A DNA stretch of 42,640 nt from contig JAJZQW010000016.1 of NCBI GenBank assembly GCA_021802985.1, forward strand, positions 1 through 42,640, written 5' to 3'. The stretch is from Acidobacteriota bacterium. Its GTDB lineage: Bacteria > Acidobacteriota > Holophagae > Holophagales > Holophagaceae. The translations under genes were made by a program, and so were the position numbers. Under the pieces are notes generated by a model that was given only the letters and a program-made list of their open reading frames with translations, had not been told where the DNA came from and ran no database searches. Numbering within the stretch: position 1 is the stretch's first letter; the number at the start of each line of letters is the position of its first letter. Shown here piece after piece: positions 7,946 to 15,062 of the stretch.

Positions 7946-8641
7946 GTGACCCACATCCTTGTGGTAGAGGACGAGCCCTCCCTCTGCCAACTCCTCGTCA
8001 ACAACCTGAGCTTCGAAGGCTACTCCGTCGAAGCCGCAGGGGACGGTGTGCCCGCGCTGGCCGCCCACGCGGCCCACCGGGCCGACCTGATCGTCCTCGA
8101 CCTGATGCTTCCCCAGATGGATGGCTTCGAGGTGCTGAGGAACCTGCGGGAGGGCAAGGATGAGGTGCCCGTCCTCATGCTCACGGCCCGGGGCCAGGAG
8201 GCGGACCGGGTGCAGGGGCTGAGCCTGGGGGCCGACGACTACCTGGTGAAGCCCTTCTCGGTGCTGGAACTCATCGCCCGGGTGAAGGCCATCCTCCGCC
8301 GGACCCGCCCCGTGGACCGGCCACCCCTGCTGCGATCCGGCCCCTTCCGCTTCGACCTGCCCCGCCTCGATGCCCGGCGGGATGGCAAGGCCCTGGACCT
8401 CACCCCCCGGGAGTTCCGGCTTCTGGAAATCCTCATCACCCACGCAGGCCGGACCCACAGCCGGCGAGAGCTGCTGCAGCTGGCCTGGGAGTCCGACGCC
8501 CGCCCCTCCGCCCGCACGGTGGATGTCCACATCGCCAACCTCCGGAAGAAGCTGGGCGAAGAGGACGGCGCCCCGTGGATCGCCACCGTGGGTGGCGAGG
8601 GCTACCGCTGGGTGACCCCCGTGGAAACCGAACACGGGTGA
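7946..8641 (+). CDS. OmpR/PhoB-family response regulator
   Basis: Probable partner of the upstream histidine kinase. The receiver domain begins THILVVEDEPSL with the acidic pair, the phospho-acceptor Asp is in LIVLDLMLPQMDGFEVL (D52), and the conserved Lys is in DDYLVKPFSVLEL. A winged-helix DNA-binding domain follows (LTPREFRLLEILITHAG, then RTVDVHIANLRKKLGE and GEGYRWV). The start is uncertain. GTG at 7946 puts the receiver at residue 2, as in most relatives, but has only a weak GAG-type ribosome site; the in-frame TTG at 7889 would add 19 unconserved residues. Confidence 0.9.
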   Translation: MTHILVVEDEPSLCQLLVNNLSFEGYSVEAAGDGVPALAAHAAHRADLIVLDLMLPQMDGFEVLRNLREGKDEVPVLMLTARGQEADRVQGLSLGADDYLVKPFSVLELIARVKAILRRTRPVDRPPLLRSGPFRFDLPRLDARRDGKALDLTPREFRLLEILITHAGRTHSRRELLQLAWESDARPSARTVDVHIANLRKKLGEEDGAPWIATVGGEGYRWVTPVETEHG

Positions 8642-8699
8642 TTCCCGCCGTGCACCGGCCCCGGGGCCCTCGTAGACTGGGCTTTCCAACCGAGGTCCG

Positions 8700-10028
8700 A
8701 TGACACCCTGGAACCCCCACAGCTGGCAGCGTTTCCCCGCCCAACAGCAGCCAACCTACGACGACCCCTCCGGGCTGGAGGCCGCCCTGGCGCGCCTCCG
8801 GCGCCTGCCGCCCCTGGTGGTGCCCGAGGAGGTGGACCGCCTGCGAGGCCTGCTGGCGGAGGCCGCGGCGGGACGGCGCTTCCTGCTCCAGGGCGGAGAC
8901 TGCGCCGAGCAGTTCAAGGACTGCACGCCCGAGGCCATCGAGGGCAAGCTGCGGGTCCTCCTCCAGATGTCCGTGGCCCTCACCCACGGCGGGCGGAAAC
9001 CCGTGGTGCGGGTGGGCCGCATCGCCGGCCAGTTTGCCAAGCCCCGGAGCAAGCCCACGGAGATGATCCGGGGCCAGGAGCTGCCCAGCTACCGGGGCGA
9101 TCTGGTGAACGGATTGGATGCGACGCCGGAGGCCCGGCGGGCCGACCCGGGCCGGATGCTGGAAGCCTACTTCCACGCCTCGGCCACCCTGAACCACCTG
9201 CGGGCCCTCACGGCAGGCGGCTTTGCGGACCTGCATCACCCGGAGCGCTGGGAGCTGCCCGGCGGCACGGGGGAGGTGCCCGAATACCGCCGGACCCTGG
9301 ATCAGGTGAAGGAGTCCCTGGACTTCCTGGAGGCCCTGGGCGGCGTCCAGCGGGACGTCCTGGAGCGCATCGACTTCTTCACCAGCCACGAGGCCCTGCT
9401 GCTGCCCTTCGAGGAGGCCCTCACCCGCTGGGTGGGCGCGTCCGGCGCCTACTACAACCTGGGCGCCCACACCCTCTGGGTGGGCGAACGCACCCGGCAG
9501 CTGGAGGGCGCGCACCTCGAATACCTGCGGGGCATCCGCAACCCCCTGGGGGTGAAAGTGGGCCCCAGCGCCACGGCGGAGCATCTCGTCGCCCTCCTGG
9601 ACCGCCTGGATCCCGACCGCGAACCCGGCCGCATCACCCTCATTTCCCGCTTCGGCGCCAGGCGCATCCGCGAGGCCCTGCCGCCCCTCCTGAAGGCCGT
9701 GCAGGCCACGGGACGGCCGGTGCTCTGGAGCTGCGACCCCATGCACGGCAATGGGGTGGAGAGCGCAGGGGGACTCAAGACCCGCGACTTCGACGCCATC
9801 CTCGCGGAGCTCCGCCAGGCCTTCGAGCTCCACCGGGAGGCGGGCTCCCACCTCGGCGGCGTCCACATCGAGCTCACGGGCGAGGCGGTCACGGAATGCA
9901 CCGGCGGCACCCAGCGGCTCTCCGAAGTGGACCTGGCCAAGGCCTACGAGACGGGCTGCGATCCGCGCCTGAATGGGGTCCAGAGCCTGGAGATGGCCTT
10001 CCTCATCGCCGAGATGATGCGGGGCTGA
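8700..10028 (+). CDS. Class II 3-deoxy-7-phosphoheptulonate (DAHP) synthase
   Basis: First step of the shikimate pathway: phosphoenolpyruvate plus erythrose 4-phosphate gives DAHP. The 442-aa protein is the plant/actinobacterial-type class II enzyme, recognised by WNPHSW at the N-terminus, LLQGGDCAEQFKDC (metal-binding Cys), PVVRVGRIAGQFAKPRS, LWSCDPMHGN and GVHIELTGEAVTECTGG. The ATG at 8700 has AGGTCC-type spacing to a weak ribosome site. A TAGACT -10-like hexamer lies at 8673-8678, although no good -35 is visible. It is a stand-alone gene; other aro genes are not nearby, and no regulatory ACT or chorismate mutase domain is fused. Confidence 0.95.
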   Translation: MTPWNPHSWQRFPAQQQPTYDDPSGLEAALARLRRLPPLVVPEEVDRLRGLLAEAAAGRRFLLQGGDCAEQFKDCTPEAIEGKLRVLLQMSVALTHGGRKPVVRVGRIAGQFAKPRSKPTEMIRGQELPSYRGDLVNGLDATPEARRADPGRMLEAYFHASATLNHLRALTAGGFADLHHPERWELPGGTGEVPEYRRTLDQVKESLDFLEALGGVQRDVLERIDFFTSHEALLLPFEEALTRWVGASGAYYNLGAHTLWVGERTRQLEGAHLEYLRGIRNPLGVKVGPSATAEHLVALLDRLDPDREPGRITLISRFGARRIREALPPLLKAVQATGRPVLWSCDPMHGNGVESAGGLKTRDFDAILAELRQAFELHREAGSHLGGVHIELTGEAVTECTGGTQRLSEVDLAKAYETGCDPRLNGVQSLEMAFLIAEMMRG

Positions 10029-10046
10029 GGCCCCACGGCACGCCGA

Positions 10047-10796
10047 TCACTGCACGGTGGGATGCAGCGCCTCCAGGCCCAGGCGGAGCGTCAGCGTCTC
10101 GAAGGGGGCCTGCAGGGTCAGGGAGGTCCCCGGTTCCAGGTCCGGCAGCGGTTTCAGTCGGGGTGGCGGCAGCAACAGGGCCTCTCCGGGACGCAGGATC
10201 GGGAGTTCCAGTCCCTCCCAGGCGCCGAAGGGAATGCGGCGCCGGTGGGTGCCGGCCCGCAGGTCCAGGTGCCCCTCCGGCCAGACCAGAATCATCCAGG
10301 CCCCCAGGGCGGCCCCCTCGCCGTCCTCCAGGGCCAGGCAATAGCCCCCGGCCTGGCCCCCGAGGGTGCCCAGGGCGGCCAGGGTGGGACGGGGTGGCGC
10401 GTCCAGCAGGCCGCCGGGCCCCGCCACGCGGAGGCGGTCCAGGCAGCCGCCGTCGGCGCGGCGGAGCACCGCCGGGCGGGGCAGGCAGGGCAGGAGGTCG
10501 ATGGCCGCCAAGCGGGGCGCCAGGGCCTCGGGAAGCGTCCCGCGGCGATCCCACTTCTCGGCGTAGGCCAGGGTCTGCCGGAGCCGGGCCAGGGCCCGGG
10601 GTCCGCCTTCCAGGACACGGCGCAGGCTGGGCGGCACCAGGGCCTCCGCCAGCCGGTCGGGATCGCCTTCGCCCAGCTTCCGGAGGCGCACCGCCTCGAT
10701 GCGGTTCAGATCCGCCACCCGCCCCGAATCGAGGCGCGCCACCAGGGCCCTGCGCTCGGCAGGCCCCTCCGCCCAGGTCGCGGTGCCCAGGATCAT
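10047..10796 (-). CDS. Conserved-looking protein of unknown function, 249 aa
   Basis: I do not recognise this family. The N-terminal half is rich in Arg, Leu and Glu and reads as helical (ADLNRIEAVRLRKLGEGD, LARLRQTLAYAEKWDRRG). The C-terminal half is Gly- and Pro-rich and reads as beta (GYCLALEDGEGAALGAWMIL, RRRIPFGAWEGLELPILR, SLTLQAPFETLTLRLG). No signal peptide or membrane segment is seen. The ATG at 10796 lies 7 nt after the stop of the upstream thioesterase gene, so the two are probably co-transcribed. Its reading frame shows the GC-rich third positions of neighbouring genes, which supports it being real. Confidence 0.65.
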   Translation of the reverse strand: MILGTATWAEGPAERRALVARLDSGRVADLNRIEAVRLRKLGEGDPDRLAEALVPPSLRRVLEGGPRALARLRQTLAYAEKWDRRGTLPEALAPRLAAIDLLPCLPRPAVLRRADGGCLDRLRVAGPGGLLDAPPRPTLAALGTLGGQAGGYCLALEDGEGAALGAWMILVWPEGHLDLRAGTHRRRIPFGAWEGLELPILRPGEALLLPPPRLKPLPDLEPGTSLTLQAPFETLTLRLGLEALHPTVQ

Positions 10797-10803
10797 GCCC
10801 GGC

Positions 10804-11199
10804 TCACGCCTGGGCCTCGAGCCAGTCCCGGGTGCCGGGTTCCAGGTCCTTGGGGCGGTTCGTGGCGAAGTCCAGCATCACCTGGACGGTCTTGCCCTCG
10901 GCAAAGAGTTCGCCCCCGAGCCCTTTGGTGAGCCGGTAGGTCAGCTCGAAGGAGCTGTTGCCCACCTTGGTGCAGTGCAGTTCCACCCGCACGTCATCCC
11001 CCAGCAGGATGGGCATGCGGTAGTCCACCTCGGCCCGTGCGATGAGGAAGCCCTCCTCCTGGAACTTCCGGCCGCCCAGGAAGGTCCGCCACCACTGGAA
11101 GCGGGCCTGCTCCATGAAGCTCACCACCACCGCGTTGTTCACATGGCCCATGGCGTCCAGGTCGCGGAACCGCACCTCGATGGGATGGGAAAAGGGCAT
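10804..11199 (-). CDS. Acyl-CoA thioesterase, YbgC/4HBT hot-dog family
   Basis: Hot-dog thioesterase of 131 aa, hydrolysing acyl-CoA esters (substrate not predictable). It starts MPFSHPIEVRFRDLDAMGHV and continues NNAVVVSFMEQARFQWW, the 4HBT signature with catalytic Asp in RDLDAMGHVN and the downstream Glu in MEQAR. The remaining strands (FLIARAEVDYRMPILLGDDV, NSSFELTYRLT) fit the fold. The start at 11199 is chosen because GGAGG lies 5 nt upstream; an ATG at 11211 would overlap that site. It is followed closely by the unknown 249-aa gene. Confidence 0.88.
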   Translation of the reverse strand: MPFSHPIEVRFRDLDAMGHVNNAVVVSFMEQARFQWWRTFLGGRKFQEEGFLIARAEVDYRMPILLGDDVRVELHCTKVGNSSFELTYRLTKGLGGELFAEGKTVQVMLDFATNRPKDLEPGTRDWLEAQA

Positions 11200-11237
11200 G
11201 GCAGCCTCCATGCTCAAACCATACCTCAAGGCATGCG

Positions 11238-11630
11238 ATGATGCCGCGAACCGACATGCCCGCCCCCTTGCTCATCGCCTACGACCCCGACTGCAGCCTC
11301 TGCTACCGCATGGCCCTGTGGCTGGCGCGCCGGGACCGCCGGGGCCTGCTGCTGGTGGCACCCCTGCGGGATCCCGAGGTGCTGGCCCTCGCCCCGGAAC
11401 TGGCGGGACTGGATCTGCAACGGGAGATCCATGGGCTGGATCTGGGCACCCGCCGGATCTGGGTGGGCCAGGATCTGCTGGCCCCCATCGCGCGGCGGCT
11501 GCCCGCCTGGATCTGGGCCGCGCCCCTGCTGCGGCTCCCGGGCATGGCGGGGCTCGTCCACCACCTCTACCTCGGCTGGTCCGCCTGGCGGTACCGCCGC
11601 ACGGGCCGCCTCCCCTTCCGGGACCCCTGA
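11238..11630 (+). CDS. DCC-family thiol-disulfide oxidoreductase-like protein (DUF393)
   Basis: A 130-aa protein of the DCC/DUF393 family, thioredoxin-like proteins of uncertain role. The defining motif is at the N-terminus: LLIAYDPDCSLCYRMALWLA, with CxxC preceded by Asp. The later DLGTRRIWVGQDLLAPIARR and the hydrophobic WIWAAPLLRLPGMAGLVHHL match the family layout, ending in a basic YRRTGRLPFRDP tail. The start is taken at 11238; ATGs at 11241 and 11256 are alternatives. It is divergent from the thioesterase, 38 nt away, and precedes the CPBP protease gene by 32 nt, so the two may form an operon. Confidence 0.8.
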   Translation: MMPRTDMPAPLLIAYDPDCSLCYRMALWLARRDRRGLLLVAPLRDPEVLALAPELAGLDLQREIHGLDLGTRRIWVGQDLLAPIARRLPAWIWAAPLLRLPGMAGLVHHLYLGWSAWRYRRTGRLPFRDP

Positions 11631-11662
11631 CACGCAGCCCCGGTCCCAGGCATCCTGGAGGC

Positions 11663-13012
11663 ATGGAACCCACGCCCGCCTCCCCCTGGCAGCCGGACCG
11701 CCGCTGGGCGGATCCCCTGATCGCCCTGCTCGCGACCCTGGCCCTATTGGCGGCGGGGTTCTCCCTGCTGTCCAAGCATGCCCGGGCCGCGCGCCCCGCC
11801 GAGCGGGCCAGCCTCCAGGGCCGGATGCTGGAGCCCCTCCTCTCCGCGCCCCAGCTATTGGGGGCCCGCCTCCCCATCCGCGGTGAGAGCCTCGCCAAGG
11901 CCAGGACCCAGCTCACGGAGCCCTGGGACCGGGCCCTGCTCTCCGTCCTGACGGCCGAATCCGGGGACCTGGCCACGGCTCGGGATCTGGCCCTGGGGCC
12001 CCAGAGTCCCCAGGGGCCCTGGGGCGACCACTTCCGCGCCGCCTGGATGGCGGCCTACGAGCACGGTCCCCTGCCGGATCCCACCCTCCGCCCCGAGCTT
12101 GGCCGGCGCCTGGGGAACGGCTATGCCGCTGCGCTCCTGGAGGCGCGGCTGGTCGACCGGGCAGGCGGAAACGGCGAGGCCCTGCGCAAGAGCGCCCGGG
12201 AGGCCCTGCTCCTGCGCCTCCTGGCCCTCGGCGCCTTCGGCCTCCTGGCGACGGGACTGGGCCTGGGGGGCCTGATGTTCGCCATGTACCTGCTCGCCAC
12301 GCGGCAGGTTCCGCCCCCGCGGCCCCTGCCGGCCTGGGGTCTCTCGGGGCGCGGCGCGGCCCTCGTCCTGCTCACCTGGTTCCTGCTCTTCTTCCTGGCG
12401 GGCAACCTGGCGGCCCTGCTGATGCTGCCCTTCCCCCATCTGCGCTGGGTGGCGGTGCCCCTGGGCTACGGGATCCACGCCTTCGGCGGCCTGGCCCTCC
12501 TCTGCCGGGCGGAGGGAATCTCCTTCCGGGAACTGTGGCGGCGCGTGGCGCCGCCGCCGGTGGGCCGCAACCTGGCCTGGGGCTTCGCCTTCCTGGCCCT
12601 GGCCGTATGCCTGGTCTTCGGCCTCTCGTTGATCCTCAGCCCCATCCTGAAATCCGATCAGAGCCCCCAGCGGGAGCTGGTGGACCTGCTGCGGGGGCTC
12701 CATGGCTGGGGCCCCACCGTCGCCATGTTCCTGGTGGTGGCGGGACTGGCGCCCTTCTTTGAGGAGACACTCTTCCGCGGCTTTCTGCTCCCGGTCCTGG
12801 CCCGGCGCTGGCCCATGGCCTGGGCCCTGCTCGGCTCCGCCCTGCTCTTCGGGGCCATCCACCTCCAGCCCCTGGGCCTGCCCACCCTCGCTGCCCTGGG
12901 CCTGGTGCTGGGTCTCGCCATGCGGCGAACCGGCAGCCTCTGGACCCCCATCCTCGTCCACGCCTGCTGGAACGGGTCCGTGTTCATCCTGATGCGGGTG
13001 CTCGCGGCCTAG
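11663..13012 (+). CDS. CPBP-family intramembrane glutamic endopeptidase
   Basis: A 449-aa multispanning membrane protein. One N-terminal membrane segment (DPLIALLATLALLAAGFSLL) is followed by an approximately 150-residue soluble region, then about seven helices. The CPBP (CAAX protease/bacteriocin-processing) motifs lie near the end: FFEETLFRGFLLPVL (EExxxR), LLFGAIHLQPLG (FxxxH) and LVHACWNG (HxxxN). These form the ABI/Rce1-type active site. The substrate is unknown. The ATG at 11663 is preceded by GGAGG-like CTGGAGGC. Its TAG stop overlaps the stop of the convergent kinase gene in a shared CTAG. The large extracytoplasmic region between the first helix and the protease core is not recognised. 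Confidence 0.88.
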   Translation: MEPTPASPWQPDRRWADPLIALLATLALLAAGFSLLSKHARAARPAERASLQGRMLEPLLSAPQLLGARLPIRGESLAKARTQLTEPWDRALLSVLTAESGDLATARDLALGPQSPQGPWGDHFRAAWMAAYEHGPLPDPTLRPELGRRLGNGYAAALLEARLVDRAGGNGEALRKSAREALLLRLLALGAFGLLATGLGLGGLMFAMYLLATRQVPPPRPLPAWGLSGRGAALVLLTWFLLFFLAGNLAALLMLPFPHLRWVAVPLGYGIHAFGGLALLCRAEGISFRELWRRVAPPPVGRNLAWGFAFLALAVCLVFGLSLILSPILKSDQSPQRELVDLLRGLHGWGPTVAMFLVVAGLAPFFEETLFRGFLLPVLARRWPMAWALLGSALLFGAIHLQPLGLPTLAALGLVLGLAMRRTGSLWTPILVHACWNGSVFILMRVLAA

Positions 13013-14235
13013 CCGTTCCAGTCGAAGCGGGCCAGGAATGGAACCAGCCACCAGAAAAGCTGGAGCAGCAGGAAGAGCAGCACCACCCACTTCAGCACCC
13101 GGCCCCAGTCCGTGCCCTCCTCGGGGGAGTGGATCGGTCTGCGCCGGATGGTGGTGAGGTAGGAGGCCACGGGATCCTCCGCCAGATCGATCTTCACGGG
13201 CTGGCTCTGCCGGAGCCGGGAACCCGTGGTCCCCTGGGCCGCGGCCAGGGGCGCCTGATCGGAGGCGCGGAAGCGACTCACCGAAACCATGCCGCTGCCA
13301 TCGTCCTCCTGGGTGAGGGCCCCGAAGAGCTTGGCCCGCAGGTGCGCGGTCCCGGGCAGGGCGTCGATCAGCTCCTCCATGAACTCGGGCAGGGTGGTGT
13401 GCCGGTCCTCGGGATCCGAAGAGAGGGCCCGCTGGAACACCCCCGCCAGCCGGGGCGACATGTCCGGGGGGATGGCCACGGGATCCTGGAGGATGTGGAT
13501 GATGATCTCCGTGAGGCCACTCCCGGGGTGGGGCAGTTGGCCCGAGAGCAGTTCGAAGGCCGTGGCCGCGAAGCTGTAGCGGTCGGAGGCGGGGGTTCCC
13601 TCGCCGCCCTTCAGCACCTCGGGGGGAGCGTAGGCCGGGGAGCCCAGGAAGTCGCCCGTGACCGTGAGACGCAGGGCCAGGGTCTGGGCGTAACCGGTCA
13701 CCTCCTGGATCTCCTCGGGCTCGGGGTCCAGGAGCCCCTCGGAGGCCAGGCTCATGTGGCCCAGGGTGCGGGCGATGCCGAAATCCATGAGCTTGGCCCG
13801 ACCCTCCTCGCTGAGCAGGATGTTGTCCGGCTTGATATCGCGGTGAACGATGGCCTGCCGGTGGGCGGCTCGCAGGGCCCGCATGGCCTGGATCAGCACC
13901 CGGACACTGGTCTCCAGATCCAGGTTCTTCTCCTTGATGTGCTTGCCCAGGCTCTTGCCCTCGACGTACTCCATGGCCAGGAAGGGCCCGATCTCCTCCT
14001 CCACGCCCACATCGAAGACCGTGACGACGTTCGGATGGTTGAGCTGGGCGCTGATCTCCGCCTCGCGCCGGAACCGCAGCATGGCCTGATTGCGGGCCTC
14101 CCCCGCCACCTTGACCACCTTGATGGCGACCCGGCGCTTCAGCATGGGGTCCTCGGCCAGATAGACCGTGCCCATGCCCCCCGATCCGATGGGCCTGATC
14201 ACCAGGTAACGACCGATGGTCTTGGGATCTGACAT
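13009..14235 (-). CDS. Hanks-type Ser/Thr protein kinase with C-terminal membrane anchor
   Basis: A 408-aa protein kinase. The kinase domain (about residues 9-270) has the glycine loop GSGGMGTV, AIKVVK (Lys39), the catalytic loop HRDIKPDN (Asp133), DFG (Asp151) and an APPE motif. The DFG-to-APPE stretch is about 55 residues, roughly 25-30 longer than usual, with an acidic insert (LLDPEPEEIQEV). A low-complexity linker leads to a single C-terminal hydrophobic segment (VVLLFLLLQLFWWLVPFL), followed by only about 8 residues, so there is no extracellular sensor such as PASTA. The start at 14235 (MSDPKTIGRYLV) fits kinase alignments; 14265 is an alternative. It is divergent from efpL across 83 nt. 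Confidence 0.92.
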   Translation of the reverse strand: MSDPKTIGRYLVIRPIGSGGMGTVYLAEDPMLKRRVAIKVVKVAGEARNQAMLRFRREAEISAQLNHPNVVTVFDVGVEEEIGPFLAMEYVEGKSLGKHIKEKNLDLETSVRVLIQAMRALRAAHRQAIVHRDIKPDNILLSEEGRAKLMDFGIARTLGHMSLASEGLLDPEPEEIQEVTGYAQTLALRLTVTGDFLGSPAYAPPEVLKGGEGTPASDRYSFAATAFELLSGQLPHPGSGLTEIIIHILQDPVAIPPDMSPRLAGVFQRALSSDPEDRHTTLPEFMEELIDALPGTAHLRAKLFGALTQEDDGSGMVSVSRFRASDQAPLAAAQGTTGSRLRQSQPVKIDLAEDPVASYLTTIRRRPIHSPEEGTDWGRVLKWVVLLFLLLQLFWWLVPFLARFDWNG

Positions 14236-14318
14236 GAGGTTCGATTCTAGCCTCGGGTCGTTCATCGGCGACCCGGGTAGAATCTTGGGTTTGGCAGCAA
14301 CCCGAACGGAGACCCCCT

Positions 14319-14894
14319 ATGGCCGCCCTCATCGAAGCCATCAGCATCAAGCGCAAAATGTTCTTCGAGTTCGAGGACGCGCCGTACCACTGCCTCGACG
14401 TGGAAATTTCCACGCCCACCGCCCGGGGCGGGCAGACCCTGGTGCGACTCAAGATGCGGAACCTCCTCACCCGGGCCGTTTTCGACAAGACCTTCAAGGC
14501 CGGGGACAAGTTCAAGGAACCCGACCTGGCTCTGGCCCCCGCCAGCTACCTCTACAGCGACGGCGAAGGCTCCCACTTCATGGATCAGGAGACCTACGAG
14601 ACCCACACGCTCAACGGGGAGATGGTCGGGGACGCCCTGGACTACCTCCTCGAAGGGCAGCTGGTGCAGATCCAGAAGTTCAACGGGAATCCCATCGGCC
14701 TCCAGCTGCCCCTGCAGGTGGAGCTCACCGTCACCTACACCGAGCCCGGCGCCCGGGGCGACACGGCCAGCGGCAACGTCACCAAGCCCGCCAAGCTGGA
14801 GACCGGCATCGAGATCAAGGTGCCCCTCTTCATCAAGGAAGGCGAGAAGGTCAAGGTGAGCACCGAAACCGGCGATTTCGCGGGCCGGGCCTGA
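14319..14894 (+). CDS. efpL: Elongation factor P-like protein (EfpL/YeiP type)
   Basis: An EF-P paralogue that rescues ribosomes stalled on polyproline and related sequences. The 191-aa protein has the three EF-P domains. Domain I carries the loop STPTARGGQTL in place of EF-P's KPGKGGA; this extended SPTARG loop, with Arg (residue 36 here) instead of a modified lysine, is diagnostic of the E. coli YeiP/EfpL branch. The C-terminal domain (KPAKLETGIEIKVPLFIKEG ending FAGRA) also matches YeiP rather than EF-P. The ATG at 14319 has GGAG upstream. No modification enzyme (epmA/epmB/earP) is adjacent, consistent with an unmodified factor. Its last codons run into a long inverted repeat. Confidence 0.88.
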   Translation: MAALIEAISIKRKMFFEFEDAPYHCLDVEISTPTARGGQTLVRLKMRNLLTRAVFDKTFKAGDKFKEPDLALAPASYLYSDGEGSHFMDQETYETHTLNGEMVGDALDYLLEGQLVQIQKFNGNPIGLQLPLQVELTVTYTEPGARGDTASGNVTKPAKLETGIEIKVPLFIKEGEKVKVSTETGDFAGRA

Positions 14895-15062
14895 AGAGAT
14901 CCACCACTGAGACACGGAGCACACGGAGCACACGGAGGATTCACTGAGGAAGGATGAGAGACGGGGTTCTGGGAGTCGCATCGGGTGCGTTGCCCATTCT
15001 CCTTCCGTGTTCTTTTCTCGGTGTTCTCCGTGTCTCCGTGGTGAATCTTTTCGGTCGGCCCG
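14881..15062. repeat. Gene-less inverted-repeat element (MITE-like) between efpL and rsgA
   Basis: The two ends are imperfect inverted copies. The left arm (about 14881-14939) reads GATCCACCACTGAGACACGG, then AGC and ACACGGAG units. The right arm, read on the minus strand (15062-15004), gives GATTCACCACGGAGACACGG, then AGAACACCGAG. Similarity extends outward: CGGGCCG opens both arms, so the left arm includes the efpL stop and the right arm ends at the rsgA ATG. The arms are built of 8-9-nt steps around (C)ACGGAG. The roughly 60-nt middle has no ORF of note and can form a small apical hairpin (CGCA-TCGGG-TGCG). This resembles dispersed CACGGAG-type intergenic repeats known in several phyla; copy number here is unknown. 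Confidence 0.7.

Noticed and set aside
11855..14515. An 886-codon minus-strand open frame spanning the kinase and CPBP genes
   Set aside because: It is in a different frame from the Ser/Thr kinase and reads as Gly/Pro/Arg-rich shadow. The kinase frame is the real one.
14900..15062. CRISPR-like array suggested by repeated ACACGGAG steps
   Set aside because: The steps are 8-9 nt with no spacers and the two ends are inverted, so it is an inverted-repeat element, not a CRISPR array.
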